Notes: generated from the sequence alone by a model not told the origin. A stretch of DNA of 39,042 nt from Nitrosomonas sp. JL21 (GCF_009833095.1 NZ_QRCB01000037.1:1-39042), one strand, 5' to 3'; shown: positions 18,795-28,478, numbered from the stretch's first letter. Numbers and translations are program-made.

Positions 18795-19424
18795 ATGTGT
18801 CATACTCAATTCCGCATTGATTCTGCATGGATGATTTTCAGTGCAATCATTCTCGCCATTGTCGTTCCCTGCACCGCACGGGCACAATCGTCGACCGATT
18901 TGAATCAACGCTCTCTAGAATCGCAACCACTGGCAACCCAATCTCAGCCTGAAGAAATGGTCGATCAGCCCAGACCGTCGAGAAAAATCCAGCGTATCGG
19001 CACTGCTCTGGGAACTCCACCCGGCAGTGTCAGCATAAAAAGCACTGATGCCGGCCCAGCCTATCGGCGCCCTTCCAGATCGACATGCAGTAACTGCGGT
19101 ATTATCGATTCCATCAATAAAATCAATTTGAATGCCATTGCAAGCGGTGTAGTCGCCGGAACGATCGCCAGGGAAGTAATTCGTCAGGCACCGCATCAAG
19201 CATATACGTATCCCCATCAATCTGGGTCTCCCTATGGAGGCTACCCTTCCACGGGCGTCATACCTGGGCATCAGGGCCCAAACCATTCCGGTCAGTATCA
19301 GGTGGGCGTAACCATGCCTGATGGCAGTCAATCGATTATCGTGGTTCCTGATGTTTCGCATCTCCAGCACGGAGACAGGGTTCAACTGATCGACGGTGCC
19401 ATTGTGCTCGATCGCCAGCAATAA
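18795..19424 (+). CDS. Exported glycine-zipper-like (SlyB-type) envelope protein, degenerate zipper
   Basis: About 209 aa. I chose the ATG at 18795, which has AAGGAGAG upstream and opens a clear signal peptide (hydrophobic segment ending TARA|Q). An upstream GTG at 18708 would bury that signal. After a polar, Pro/Ser-rich linker come CSNCGIIDSINKI and a short hydrophobic stretch AIASGVVAGTIAREVIRQ. A Gly/Pro/His/Tyr-rich spacer and a C-terminal beta module (YQVGVTMPDGSQSIIVVPDV, HGDRVQLIDGAIV) follow. This order matches the glycine-zipper 2TM/SlyB family (CGVVESI, zipper, V-x-M-x-DG, GDRV), but the zipper is reduced to about one short helix. Role unknown. Confidence 0.6.
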   Translation: MCHTQFRIDSAWMIFSAIILAIVVPCTARAQSSTDLNQRSLESQPLATQSQPEEMVDQPRPSRKIQRIGTALGTPPGSVSIKSTDAGPAYRRPSRSTCSNCGIIDSINKINLNAIASGVVAGTIAREVIRQAPHQAYTYPHQSGSPYGGYPSTGVIPGHQGPNHSGQYQVGVTMPDGSQSIIVVPDVSHLQHGDRVQLIDGAIVLDRQQ

Positions 19425-19472
19425 CGGGAGCAGCTAATTGCTCATGAATTAACGCTGACTTACCAAAATCCC

Positions 19473-21899
19473 ATGATCTCAGAAACATCTGTAAATAGAC
19501 ATATCGAATTACCCATCGAAGGTATGACCTGCGCTGCCTGTGCGGTGCGGATCGAGAAAAACCTGAACAAACTCTCCGGCGTTCAAGCATCGGTCAACTT
19601 TGCCAATGAAAAAGCCCACATCGATTTTGACGAAAATCTGGCTGATGCGGATGCACTGATTAAAACCGTTGAGAAAGCCGGCTTCCACGTTGCATCGCGA
19701 TCAGTGCGCCTGCAACTGCGCAACATGACCTGCGCAGCTTGCGCTGATCATATTGAGAAAGCATTGCATAAATTACCAGGTGTCTCAGCCGCGGTAAATG
19801 TCGCCACTGAAACCGCCAAAGTCAATTTTACCCCCGGGTTGGTCACAGTCGATCAATTGATCAAGGCAGTCGTCGCTGCCGGTTATGATGCTACTAAAAT
19901 CAATGAATCCAGTCATAACGAAGATAAATTGCGCCGGCAAGCGGCTTACCAAACTGAATTGCGGCTTTTCTGGATTTCGGCGCTGCTTACTCTACCATTG
20001 GTGCTGCAGATGGGCGGCATGTTCTTTGGTCATGACATGAATATGCTACCTCAGTGGCTGCAATGGTTGCTGGCCACGCCGGTGCAATTCTGGATCGGAC
20101 GGCGCTTTTATGTCGGAGCGTGGCATTCGCTGCGCGGTGGCGGCGCCAATATGGATGTTCTGGTGGTGCTGGGTACCAGCATGGCTTATTTTTTCAGCGC
20201 CGTGGTTACCCTATTTGCGCTTGACCAGCATGTGTATTTCGAAGCCAGCGCAGCCATTATCACGCTGGTTTTAATGGGCAAATTAATGGAAGCGCGCGCC
20301 AAAGGAAAAACATCGGAAGCCATTGAGGCGCTAATCCGATTACAACCAAAAACAGCACGGATCGAGAAAAATGGCGAAATCATTGAAGTGCCCGCTGCCA
20401 ATCTGCAAGTCGGCGATATTTTTATCGTCCGTCCTGGTGAGAGTCTGCCTGTAGACGGCACCGTCGTTGAAGGATCTTCCAGCATCGATGAATCCATGCT
20501 CACCGGAGAAAGCTTACCGGTCAGTAAACAAACAGGCGCGCACGTGTTTGCCGCTACGGTCAATCAACAGGGGTTGCTCAAATGCCGTGCCACCAGCGTC
20601 GGGGCTCATACTCAGCTTGCCGCCATTATCCATCTGGTTGAAGAAGCGCAAGGTTCGAAAGCCCCGATCCAGCGCTCGGCTGATACCATTTCGGGAATTT
20701 TTGTTCCCATTGTGGTGCTGATCAGTTTGCTGACCCTGGGGACCACATGGTGGCTTACTGAAGAATTTGTCGCTGCGCTCACCAATGCCGTAGCAGTGTT
20801 GGTCATTGCCTGCCCCTGCGCGCTCGGACTTGCTACGCCAACGGCCATCATGGTCGGCACAGGGCGCGGCGCGCAGGCAGGCATATTGGTCAAGAATGCG
20901 GCCGCCCTGGAGCATGCTGAAAAGATTCAAACGCTCATTGTCGACAAAACCGGTACCTTAACCGAAGGTAAACCGGAAGTCGTAGATATAGTGCCGGTTT
21001 CTTCCGGAAGCGGGAATGAGGTATTGCAGATCGCCGCATCCCTGGAGCAGGGTTCTGAGCATCCACTGGCACGGGCGGTGCTGGACAGCGCGAAAAGATT
21101 GCATCTTACCCTTCAACCGATCACGGATTTCTCAGCTGTTACTGGCAGCGGTATTACGGCACGCATGCAGGGCATCGAGTACTTCCTGGGCTCGCCACGA
21201 TATCTCGCCGAACAAGGTGGGGCATTGGATGAACAGCACATCACCGCCTTACAGGCTGAAGGAAAAACTGTCATCAGTGTCGCTTCACGCAACGATCGCA
21301 CGCTCCAGATTCTGGGCTATCTGGCCATTGCAGATCGTTTGCGCGATACTTCACTCAAGGCAATTCAACGTCTGCAATCGATGAATATCGACATTGTCAT
21401 GCTGACCGGAGATAACGCCGTCACCGCCGCAGCGATCGCCAAACGCACCGGCATCACTGATTATCACGCCGAAGTGCTGCCTCAGGATAAAGCTGCGGAA
21501 GTCACTAAGATGAAAGCCGACGGCCAGGTCATCGCCATGGTGGGTGATGGCATCAACGATGCCCCTGCTCTGGCTGCCGCGGATGTCAGTTTTGCCATTG
21601 GGGCTGGCTCCGATGTAGCTATCGAAACGGCCGACGTTACTTTGATACGGAATGATTTAATGAGCGTTGCCGATGCGATTTCGTTGTCACGCGCCACACT
21701 CAAAAAGATCCGCCAGAATTTATTCTTTGCATTTATCTACAACACATTGGGTATTCCGCTGGCAGCCATCGGCATGCTCAATCCAGTCATCGCCGGCGCC
21801 GCCATGGCGATGAGTTCAGTATCGGTGGTCACTAATTCATTGTTGCTGAAGCGCTGGCAACCCAACCCTTCATCAAAACATTTAGAGGAAAAAACATGA
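19473..21899 (+). CDS. copA: Cu(I)-exporting P1B-type ATPase
   Basis: An 808-aa inner-membrane pump exporting cytosolic Cu(I). Two N-terminal heavy-metal-associated domains carry GMTCAAC (Cys20/Cys23) and NMTCAAC (Cys87/Cys90). The transmembrane metal site is CPC (447-449). TGES (344-347) is the phosphatase loop, Asp491 in [10 protein letters not shown] is phosphorylated, SEHPLARAV is the P1B nucleotide-binding HP motif, and [10 protein letters not shown] closes the P domain. YN in FIYNTLG and MSS in [12 protein letters not shown] of the last helices mark Cu(I)/Ag(I) specificity (P1B-1). It overlaps the CopZ-like gene by 4 nt. Confidence 0.95.
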   Translation: MISETSVNRHIELPIEGMTCAACAVRIEKNLNKLSGVQASVNFANEKAHIDFDENLADADALIKTVEKAGFHVASRSVRLQLRNMTCAACADHIEKALHKLPGVSAAVNVATETAKVNFTPGLVTVDQLIKAVVAAGYDATKINESSHNEDKLRRQAAYQTELRLFWISALLTLPLVLQMGGMFFGHDMNMLPQWLQWLLATPVQFWIGRRFYVGAWHSLRGGGANMDVLVVLGTSMAYFFSAVVTLFALDQHVYFEASAAIITLVLMGKLMEARAKGKTSEAIEALIRLQPKTARIEKNGEIIEVPAANLQVGDIFIVRPGESLPVDGTVVEGSSSIDESMLTGESLPVSKQTGAHVFAATVNQQGLLKCRATSVGAHTQLAAIIHLVEEAQGSKAPIQRSADTISGIFVPIVVLISLLTLGTTWWLTEEFVAALTNAVAVLVIACPCALGLATPTAIMVGTGRGAQAGILVKNAAALEHAEKIQTLIVDKTGTLTEGKPEVVDIVPVSSGSGNEVLQIAASLEQGSEHPLARAVLDSAKRLHLTLQPITDFSAVTGSGITARMQGIEYFLGSPRYLAEQGGALDEQHITALQAEGKTVISVASRNDRTLQILGYLAIADRLRDTSLKAIQRLQSMNIDIVMLTGDNAVTAAAIAKRTGITDYHAEVLPQDKAAEVTKMKADGQVIAMVGDGINDAPALAAADVSFAIGAGSDVAIETADVTLIRNDLMSVADAISLSRATLKKIRQNLFFAFIYNTLGIPLAAIGMLNPVIAGAAMAMSSVSVVTNSLLLKRWQPNPSSKHLEEKT

Positions 21900-22108
21900 T
21901 CCAACAATCAATCATTAGCATAAAAGGCATGACTTGCATGGGATGCGTCAACAGCGTTAAAAACGTCCTGAAAAACTTACCCGGCATCACGGCAATGGAC
22001 GTTACTTTGGAGCCGGCTCAAGCCACGGTTCAGTATGATTCCGCCACGATCAGTCTGGATCGTCTGAAAGAAGCGATACTTGACGCTGGTTTTGAAGTAG
22101 CTGATTAA
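21896..22108 (+). CDS. copZ: CopZ-like heavy-metal-associated copper chaperone
   Basis: A 70-aa single ferredoxin-like HMA domain with [11 protein letters not shown] (Cys14/Cys17) and the normal beta-alpha-beta-beta-alpha-beta length. The ATGA overlap with copA indicates translational coupling. Cytosolic copper chaperones of this type deliver Cu(I) to CopA. The Met between the two Cys is unusual but the CxxC is intact. Confidence 0.88.
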   Translation: MIQQSIISIKGMTCMGCVNSVKNVLKNLPGITAMDVTLEPAQATVQYDSATISLDRLKEAILDAGFEVAD

Positions 22109-22124
22109 TTCGCGGTAGGTTGAG

Positions 22125-23570
22125 TCAAATCATGCGGCCATACGAGTCTTCGAATCTGACGATATCGTCTTCGCCCAGATAGGCACCTGATTGCACCTCA
22201 ATCAGATGCAAGGGAATTTTTCCTGGATTTTCGAGGCGATGAGGCTTGCCCAACGGAATATACGTCGATTGATTTTCTGCAAACAGCATCTCTTTATCTT
22301 CTACCGTCACTTTGGCAGTACCGCTCACCACCACCCAGTGCTCGGCCCGGTGATGATGCATTTGCAATGACAGTTTTTCTCCGGGCTTGACCATGATCCG
22401 TTTCACTTGAAAGCGCTCTCCACGGTCAATCCCTTCATACCAACCCCAGGGCCGATGAATGCGCAAATGTTCCAAGTGCTCCTTGCGCTGATTGGCCTCG
22501 AGCTGTTGTATCGCTGTCTTGAGTTGCTGAGTCTTGCTCTTGTGCATCACTAGCACCGCATCGGCGGTTTCGATCACGATCACATCGTCCAGTCCGATCA
22601 CCGATACCAAACGGTTTTCGGCGCGTATGTAGCTCCGTTGGGTATCCATGACATGCGCATCGCCACTGGTGAAATTACCGCGATCATCTTTGGGCGCAAT
22701 TTGCCAGAGCGAATCCCATGATCCGACATCACTCCACCCAAATCGGGCAGGGATCACCAACGCACGTTCGGTGACTTGCATAATAGCGTAATCGATAGAA
22801 TCTGACGGGCAAGCCAGGAATGCATCATTATCGGGACGAATAAAACCCAGATCGGTGACTCTTTTTTGCCAGGCTTCCTGGACAGTGGAAAAAATATCCG
22901 GCTGGTGTCGCTGCAGTTCCTGCAAGTAGCTATTGGCGGTAAAAACGAATATACCGCTATTCCATAGATAACCACCATCCTGCAAGTATGCCGCAGCCGT
23001 TTCACGATCCGGCTTCTCGAAAAAAGACTGAACGTGATGAGCGGATAATGAAGTGGCAGGAGTCGCAGCGCATTCAATCGCATCGCCGATTTTTATATAC
23101 CCATAACCTGTTTCTGGTCCCGACGGCGTAATGCCAAAAGTAACCAGATAGTCTTCCAACGCTCCCGCCACTGCAGTTTCAACTGCTTCGGCAAAGGCCG
23201 CCTGATTATCAATGACGTGATCTGCCGGCAATACCAGCATCATGGCATTTTCGTCTTTCTGGAACAGATGAAACGCAGCCAGTGCAATCGCGGGCGCCGT
23301 ATTGCGTCCGATCGACTCGAGATAGATCGCCTCCGGCTTGATATGTATGGTTTCGCATTGCTCTTGGGTCAAGAACCGATGTTCTGAATTACAGACAAGG
23401 ATGGGTGCCTGCGCATTGGGTAATGCGGCTGCTCGGGCTAATGTCGCTTGCAGCATGGTTTGTTCGCCAACCAGCGGTAACAATTGTTTGGGATAGTTGG
23501 CACGGGACAGCGGCCATAACCGGGTGCCGCTTCCCCCGGAAAGTATGATGGGATGAATGGTTGAATGCAT
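22125..23570 (-). CDS. manC: Mannose-1-phosphate guanylyltransferase / mannose-6-phosphate isomerase
   Basis: About 481 aa from the chosen ATG. The N-terminal nucleotidyltransferase domain begins IHPIILSGGSGTRLWPLSRANYPKQ, and FVEKP-like FFEKPDRETAAAYL follows. The C-terminal cupin phosphomannose isomerase domain (about 370-481) shows RPWGWYEGID, KRIMVKPGEKLSLQMHHHRAEHW and PHRLENPG. It makes GDP-mannose for polysaccharide synthesis. In-frame starts further upstream exist (ATG 23624 after GGAAAAC, and TTG 23636). I prefer 23570 because homologues start only a few residues before ILSGG. It is convergent with copZ and isolated from galE-galU. Confidence 0.93.
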   Translation of the reverse strand: MHSTIHPIILSGGSGTRLWPLSRANYPKQLLPLVGEQTMLQATLARAAALPNAQAPILVCNSEHRFLTQEQCETIHIKPEAIYLESIGRNTAPAIALAAFHLFQKDENAMMLVLPADHVIDNQAAFAEAVETAVAGALEDYLVTFGITPSGPETGYGYIKIGDAIECAATPATSLSAHHVQSFFEKPDRETAAAYLQDGGYLWNSGIFVFTANSYLQELQRHQPDIFSTVQEAWQKRVTDLGFIRPDNDAFLACPSDSIDYAIMQVTERALVIPARFGWSDVGSWDSLWQIAPKDDRGNFTSGDAHVMDTQRSYIRAENRLVSVIGLDDVIVIETADAVLVMHKSKTQQLKTAIQQLEANQRKEHLEHLRIHRPWGWYEGIDRGERFQVKRIMVKPGEKLSLQMHHHRAEHWVVVSGTAKVTVEDKEMLFAENQSTYIPLGKPHRLENPGKIPLHLIEVQSGAYLGEDDIVRFEDSYGRMI

Positions 23571-24137
23571 GTTCTCAGCGTTATCCAGGAATGTTGATGA
23601 AAATCGAAATGGCAATCTGTTCATGTTTTCCGACAAAACATGTTAAACCGATTCAACACTACTTTCCAGCCTGAGCACATCACTATCAGTCATGGTGATT
23701 TCCAGCCTGGAGTATATTTTCTGGCCTCCATTCCATGAATTTCATATCGCTTTGATTGAATCGAATGTTTGGAATAGTTTGGCACTGCCAGTTAGAAACA
23801 CTGTGTGGGCGGCTATGAAGTTTGGTCTGCGACAATTTGCCGCATTCCCAGCACCTTAAAATCGATACATACTAAAAAATGATACATGCTTCGATCACTC
23901 CTTTCATCCCGACTAAAACCAAACTGCGCAATTTTCAAAATTGAAATTTTCAGGAAAGCTCAAAAAATACGAATTCCAGTCTGGCGCAGCGAAATCGGGC
24001 AGAAAAATGCAGATCTATGAGCGTTCATGAGCATGTAGAGTCTGATTTCAGTGCCGCATGAATGCGCGCAATTTTCAGAATTTCCTGAGTCGCACGGCCT
24101 ACCGTGGACTCTGTATCCGTCATTGGAGATTAACACT
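23571..24137. other. Intergenic region manC/JAMM protein with short repeats
   Basis: About 560 bp between divergent genes, without a supportable coding region. It holds a direct repeat GATACAT at 23864-23870 and 23881-23887 (17-bp period), two copies of TTTCCAGCCTG about 38 bp apart near 23663 and 23700, and GCGCAATTTTCA near 23926 and again near 24066. These could be regulator sites for either gene. No promoter pair stands out. Confidence 0.4.
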
Positions 24138-24581
24138 ATGTTGACCATACATTCCCGATTGATCAATGCTTTGATCACCCAAGCATTGAATTTTCATCCG
24201 ATTGAGACCTGTGGCATCATCGCCGGCCCGGTGGGTTCAAATCTGCCGCTGCGACTCATTTCGATGCACAAGGAAACACAACCAGGATCTTTCCCCAAGC
24301 TCAACCCACAACGCCAATTGCAGGTATGGAAAGAAATGAACGAGCGAGGTGAAGAACCCATCGTTATTTTCTTTTCGCATCCCCATTGCCAGGCTTACCC
24401 AACGCATGCTGAGGTCGAATCCGCTATTGCACCTCAGTCTCACTATCTGATTGTTTCAACAGAATCGCTCAATTGCGATGAGCTTCGCAGCTTCCGGATC
24501 ATCGACCGGATAGTGATTGAAGAAAGAATTCAGATCGTTCATCGATATGAACCTGAATTGGAATTGCAGATGGTGGCTTGA
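24138..24581 (+). CDS. JAMM/MPN (M67-like) domain protein with altered zinc site
   Basis: A 147-aa single MPN-domain protein of the prokaryotic Mec/M67 type that trims or processes sulfur-carrier or ubiquitin-like proteins. The conserved Glu is present (Glu23 in ETCGIIAG). The zinc motif, normally HSHP...PS..D, reads FSHPHCQAYPTHAE: Phe79 replaces the first His, His81 remains, Thr replaces Ser and Glu92 replaces the metal-ligand Asp. It is therefore probably a weakened or inactive JAMM fold. The ATG at 24138 with GGAG is preferred to a GTG at 24051. It converges with a rhodanese gene, which hints at sulfur-carrier chemistry. Confidence 0.7.
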   Translation: MLTIHSRLINALITQALNFHPIETCGIIAGPVGSNLPLRLISMHKETQPGSFPKLNPQRQLQVWKEMNERGEEPIVIFFSHPHCQAYPTHAEVESAIAPQSHYLIVSTESLNCDELRSFRIIDRIVIEERIQIVHRYEPELELQMVA

Positions 24582-24721
24582 TCTAACCTTCCGCCCTATT
24601 CCGGACACACCGTCAATTATCAACCACACGCGGGAGAAACTCTGAAAAAGCAAATCCTTCTACAGCAAACTACTTTCTGTTGAGTCCGTAACATCTGTAA
24701 CGCATCGACCCCGGGATAAGT

Positions 24722-25102
24722 TCAGATCGATTTATCCTTCTCGAGCGGGAATCCGGCCTCGCGCCATGCTCGAATCCCGCCATCCATGGATAACACATGG
24801 GTATAACCCATTTGCTGAAGCGCATCTGCGACCAAGGCCGAGCGGAATCCTCCTCCGCAATACAGCACGATGGTTGCCTGTTTATCGGGTATCACGGTCT
24901 CAATATCACGTTCAATGATACCTTTTCCCAGATGGCACGCACCGGCCGCATGGTCTACCCAGAATTCATGATCTTCCCGCACATCAATAAAATGAAACTG
25001 TTCTTTATTTCTCAATTTTTCTTGCACATCGTTCACGGAACACTCTTTGATACGTTGTTTGGCTTGTTCCACCAGTTCCAAGAATCGTGGATTGTGCTGC
25101 AT
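24722..25102 (-). CDS. Rhodanese-domain sulfurtransferase
   Basis: A 126-aa single-domain rhodanese, cytosolic, with no signal peptide. FIDVREDHEFWVDHAAGACHL is the first conserved segment. The active-site loop YCGGGFRSA holds persulfide Cys82, and GGIRAWREAGFP is the usual C-terminal CH2-like motif. It could carry persulfide sulfur to acceptor proteins. It stands convergent to the JAMM-domain gene and divergent from the permease gene. Confidence 0.85.
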   Translation of the reverse strand: MQHNPRFLELVEQAKQRIKECSVNDVQEKLRNKEQFHFIDVREDHEFWVDHAAGACHLGKGIIERDIETVIPDKQATIVLYCGGGFRSALVADALQQMGYTHVLSMDGGIRAWREAGFPLEKDKSI

Positions 25103-25386
25103 GCTTTTACCCCTCTCAAATTCGCTAATCTTTTATGTTTAAACCGATCCAATGATTGTTTTTCCCACCTCTTCACCCAGTCGGCAAGTCTGGAATGTCA
25201 TTTTGACTGTAACAAAGAACATCACAGTGGTCAAAATCCTCTTTGCACACGTAATCATGATGTGAACAAGCAACTTTCTGATGCATTCCATTCATTTTTC
25301 CTCGCTTTGACTTCACTACAGATCTTTGCTACTTTTCTGCCGACAGTTAAGGTATTTGCACCCTGCCCTAAAAAATGAGGTATCGA

Positions 25387-26931
25387 ATGCACGAAGAAAC
25401 CAACATGCACGGCCTGAGGGCCAAGGGATTAAAAAAAGGTTCGGTATCCAAAATGGCTGCGGTCACGATCGGTTTGGCGGCAACCGCCCCGGCATATTCA
25501 TTGACAGGCGCATTAGGGTATGGAGCTTCGGAAAGTGGCTATCAATTGCCCATCGTGTTCATCTTGTCGGTCATTCCGATGTTCTTTGTGGCGTTGTCGT
25601 ATAAGCACCTGACGACCTCCGCGCCGGACTCGGGCACGGTGTTCACATGGGGGACAAAAGCCATCGGCCCGCGTTGTGGATGGTTGGGTGGATGGGCATT
25701 ATTACTCGCCAGCATACTGGCAGGAGTAGCCGCAACACAAATCATCGTCAATGCCACAGCGATCATTTTGAATCTGCCAACTACGCCCTTATGGCTCCAC
25801 CTTGGTGTCGCAATTCTTTTCATCCTATCAACCACTTACCTGACAGCGCTCGGCGCTGAAGAATCATCCCGCACCACGATGATTCTCACCGTTACTCAAT
25901 ATGGAGGATTGCTGGCGCTAGCCGCCATCTTGCTGATGCGCGTCATGCAAGGTGAGGCCGTCAGTACGGCGCAACCGTTTTCATTTGAGTGGCTCAATCC
26001 TTTTGCAATTGCCTCGTTTGAGGCTTTCCTGAATGGATTTCTGGTGGCGCTGTTCATATTCTGGGGCTTTGACGCATCCCTTGCGATGTCAGAAGAAACC
26101 GACGGCAGTCCGGAACAGGCCGGACGCAGCGGCATCCTGGCCATGATCATTACGGTGATCACCTATGTCATGTTTTCGACGGCAGCCCTCGCATACGCTG
26201 GCATCGATGTTCACGATGAGTCCAGCTTGACCTTCAAGAATAATGTCGATTCGATCATTACCGTTCTGGCAACAGACATGATTGGCGCTCAGGGCGCACT
26301 CGTCGCCGCGATTATCATCGCCATTTCGGCTTTTTCTGCGACGATGTCAACGATCATGCCAGCCGCACGGGCTGCACTGGCAATGGCGACCTATCGGGCC
26401 ATTCCCCGCAGGTTCTCATCAGTCAGCGCGACAACTAAAACACCTAAATTCGCCACTTGGGCAATCGGACTGATGACGCTTGCCATTTACCTGGCGTTAA
26501 GTGCCGTCAGCGAATCCATCATCAAAGATACCATACACAGCGTCAGCATCGCAGTATGCACGTACTACACGATCGCGGCACTGTCCTGCGTATTGTATTT
26601 CCACCGGACGGCTTTTAATCATTGGCACACCGCGCTGTCACAGTTCTTTCTACCCTTGATCGCTGCCGTGATTTTGATCGCTGTCAGTATCTTCCAGGCC
26701 TGGAACATGATGGACCCAAGCTATGGTTCAAGCGGTTCGATTGCCGGTATCGGTGCCGTATTTCTGATTGGCGTCGTTACCCTGCTACTGGGAATCCCGT
26801 TGATGATACTGTGGAATATGCGCGAACCCAGATTCTTCCGCGGCGAAACGCTCCCGCTTGAAAGAGCGCATATGGTGAAGAATGGTCGAAATCACCCAAG
26901 CACGCATTCGCATGCTGATCCTGAACATTGA
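25387..26931 (+). CDS. APC-family amino acid/polyamine permease
   Basis: About 514 aa and about 12 hydrophobic helices. KKGSVSKMAAVTIGLAATAPAYSLTGALGY is the first-helix region with the broken-helix substrate site of APC permeases. SAPDSGTVFTWGTKAIGPRCGWLGGW is the second conserved block. FIFWGFDASLAMSEETDGSPEQAGRS matches the helix 6 region (GFE/D, EE). The C-terminus is polar and His-rich. I chose the ATG at 25387, preceded by GAGG at 6 nt. An ATG at 25375 lacks a good ribosome-binding site. Substrate cannot be told from sequence. Confidence 0.85.
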   Translation: MHEETNMHGLRAKGLKKGSVSKMAAVTIGLAATAPAYSLTGALGYGASESGYQLPIVFILSVIPMFFVALSYKHLTTSAPDSGTVFTWGTKAIGPRCGWLGGWALLLASILAGVAATQIIVNATAIILNLPTTPLWLHLGVAILFILSTTYLTALGAEESSRTTMILTVTQYGGLLALAAILLMRVMQGEAVSTAQPFSFEWLNPFAIASFEAFLNGFLVALFIFWGFDASLAMSEETDGSPEQAGRSGILAMIITVITYVMFSTAALAYAGIDVHDESSLTFKNNVDSIITVLATDMIGAQGALVAAIIIAISAFSATMSTIMPAARAALAMATYRAIPRRFSSVSATTKTPKFATWAIGLMTLAIYLALSAVSESIIKDTIHSVSIAVCTYYTIAALSCVLYFHRTAFNHWHTALSQFFLPLIAAVILIAVSIFQAWNMMDPSYGSSGSIAGIGAVFLIGVVTLLLGIPLMILWNMREPRFFRGETLPLERAHMVKNGRNHPSTHSHADPEH

Positions 26932-26986
26932 TTCAGTTTCCACTTTGTCATGATTTTTCCGACGGCCCCATACTGCTCAGGTAGGT

Positions 26987-27017
26987 GGAAGAAATTCCGA
27001 ACTACCGGACTTCTTCC
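26987..27017 (+). terminator. Stem-loop after the permease gene
   Basis: GGAAGAA (26987-26993) pairs with TTCTTCC (27011-27017), and TCCG/CGGA (26996-26999 / 27006-27009) nests inside with small bulges. It lies 55 bp past the permease stop. No T-run follows, so it may be a 3'-end stabilising structure rather than an intrinsic terminator. Confidence 0.4.
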
Positions 27018-27075
27018 CCGCACTCGCTTCTCCTCCGCGGATAAGCCCTATTTTCGTCGATCTGTAGCGCTTAGC

Positions 27076-27102
27076 TCAAGTTGAATTCAAGTTGGACGAT
27101 AA
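27076..27102 (+). promoter_or_regulatory. Sigma-28 (FliA)-type promoter
   Basis: TCAAGTTG (27076-27083), an 11-bp spacer and GACGATAA (27095-27102) match the flagellar sigma-28 consensus TAAAGTTT-N11-GCCGATAA at 6 of 8 and 7 of 8 positions, with exact spacing. Transcription would begin near 27109, giving a leader of about 33 nt with GGAGAAAGC before the ATG at 27142. Confidence 0.65.
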
Positions 27103-27141
27103 ACAAATGCGTACCAGCGGATTGAAAAAATAGGAGAAAGC

Positions 27142-28392
27142 ATGAATGAAGTTTATCTTGGCAGACTACCCATTCTTGACAGCAAACAAAATCTAGTTGC
27201 ATTCGAACTTTTATTCCGCTCCGATCAGCAAAATACCGTCACGGTCACCAATAATTCCGCAGCTTCCGCGAATGTCATCATCGATACTTACGGACAATTA
27301 GGAATAGAAAACGTCATCGGGAAACGGCGCGGCTTCATCAAGGTCGATACACAATTATTGATGAATGATGCCATTTGCATGCTACCGAAAAAGCATGTCG
27401 TGCTGGAGATCCTGAGAAATGTCGAAATCAATCATGAGATTATTCACCGCTGCTCATTCCTGAAAAAACAGGGTTATCAATTAGCGCTCTCGAATGTGTC
27501 TCAGATCAACAGGCAAAACGCTGCATTACTACCACTGATCAATGTGGTCAAAGTCAATGTCAATCCACTAAGCCAGACCGAGCTCATCAATCTGGTCAAA
27601 CTGCTGAAACGTTGGCCTGCCCTACTTCTGGCAGAAAAAGTGGAAAGCCTGGAAACCGCCCGGCGCTGCATTGCAATGAATTTTCAGATGCTTCAGGGTT
27701 TCTATTTTGCTAAACCCGAGATCATCAGCGGAAAACGCATCGACCCATCCAAGCTTTCGTTGCTGAAGCTGCTGCTTTTGGTGGTCAAAGACAGCGAAGT
27801 AACGGACATTGAGAACGAGCTGAAATACCAGCCCGGTTTAAGCTACAACCTGTTGCGCATGGTGAACTCAGCCGCCAGTGGCTTACCCAGCAAAATCAAC
27901 TCGATCAAGCGCGCGATCATGATCGTGGGCCGTAAGCAACTTCAGCGCTGGGTGCAGATATTACTGTATGCCGCAAAACAGAGGGATGGCGGTTCATCGG
28001 ACGCACTCATGCAGACCGCTGCGATACGGGGCAAGTTACTTGAATTCATTGCCACGGCTGATCGGCCTCATGATAAGAATCACCAGGACCGTGCATTCAT
28101 GGTTGGCGTATTGTCGTTACTGGATACATTGCTTGGCGTTGAGATGGAAAAATTAGTGGAAACCCTGAGCATACAAAAAGACATGAGTGAAGCCTTGCTC
28201 ACCCGGCAGGGTTATCTGGGGCGGCAATTGCAACTCATCGAAGCCTATGAGAAAGGCGAAGTTGAAGTAGTTTCGGCCATGATGAATGAAATGGCTTTTC
28301 TTGATTTCAATGAATTCACTCGCATGGAACTCGAAGCAACAGCTTGGGCAAATCGAATCAGTGACGCTGTCAATCAATCCACTCAGCAGTAA
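27142..28392 (+). CDS. EAL-like / HDOD domain signalling protein (YuxH type)
   Basis: A 416-aa cytosolic two-domain protein. The N-terminal half is a degenerate EAL domain. The catalytic E-x-L motif reads ELLFR at 22-26, the DDFG motif is lost (LALSNVS), while AEKVES and QGFYFAKPE are recognisable. Phosphodiesterase activity is therefore unlikely and c-di-GMP binding uncertain. The C-terminal half (about 205-400) is an HDOD domain (YNLLRMVNSAA, SIKRAIMIVGRKQLQRWVQILL). Such proteins act in motility, adhesion or type IV pilus regulation in several proteobacteria. A sigma-28-like promoter lies directly upstream, tying it to the flagellar regulon by inference. Confidence 0.88.
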   Translation: MNEVYLGRLPILDSKQNLVAFELLFRSDQQNTVTVTNNSAASANVIIDTYGQLGIENVIGKRRGFIKVDTQLLMNDAICMLPKKHVVLEILRNVEINHEIIHRCSFLKKQGYQLALSNVSQINRQNAALLPLINVVKVNVNPLSQTELINLVKLLKRWPALLLAEKVESLETARRCIAMNFQMLQGFYFAKPEIISGKRIDPSKLSLLKLLLLVVKDSEVTDIENELKYQPGLSYNLLRMVNSAASGLPSKINSIKRAIMIVGRKQLQRWVQILLYAAKQRDGGSSDALMQTAAIRGKLLEFIATADRPHDKNHQDRAFMVGVLSLLDTLLGVEMEKLVETLSIQKDMSEALLTRQGYLGRQLQLIEAYEKGEVEVVSAMMNEMAFLDFNEFTRMELEATAWANRISDAVNQSTQQ

Positions 28393-28478
28393 ACCCATGG
28401 GATCGGTTCAAATTCAATCCATTTTTACGCAATCGGAAGAATATGTGAGTATGAAATCCTCATTCTACGAACATCCAC

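Noticed and set aside
18915..19421. A 168-codon minus-strand frame
   Set aside because: It is antisense to the exported glycine-zipper-like protein, which has its own signal peptide and SD.
24797..25378. A 193-codon plus-strand frame running over the rhodanese gene
   Set aside because: It is antisense to the rhodanese active-site region; the translation is Phe/His/Leu-rich with no family features.
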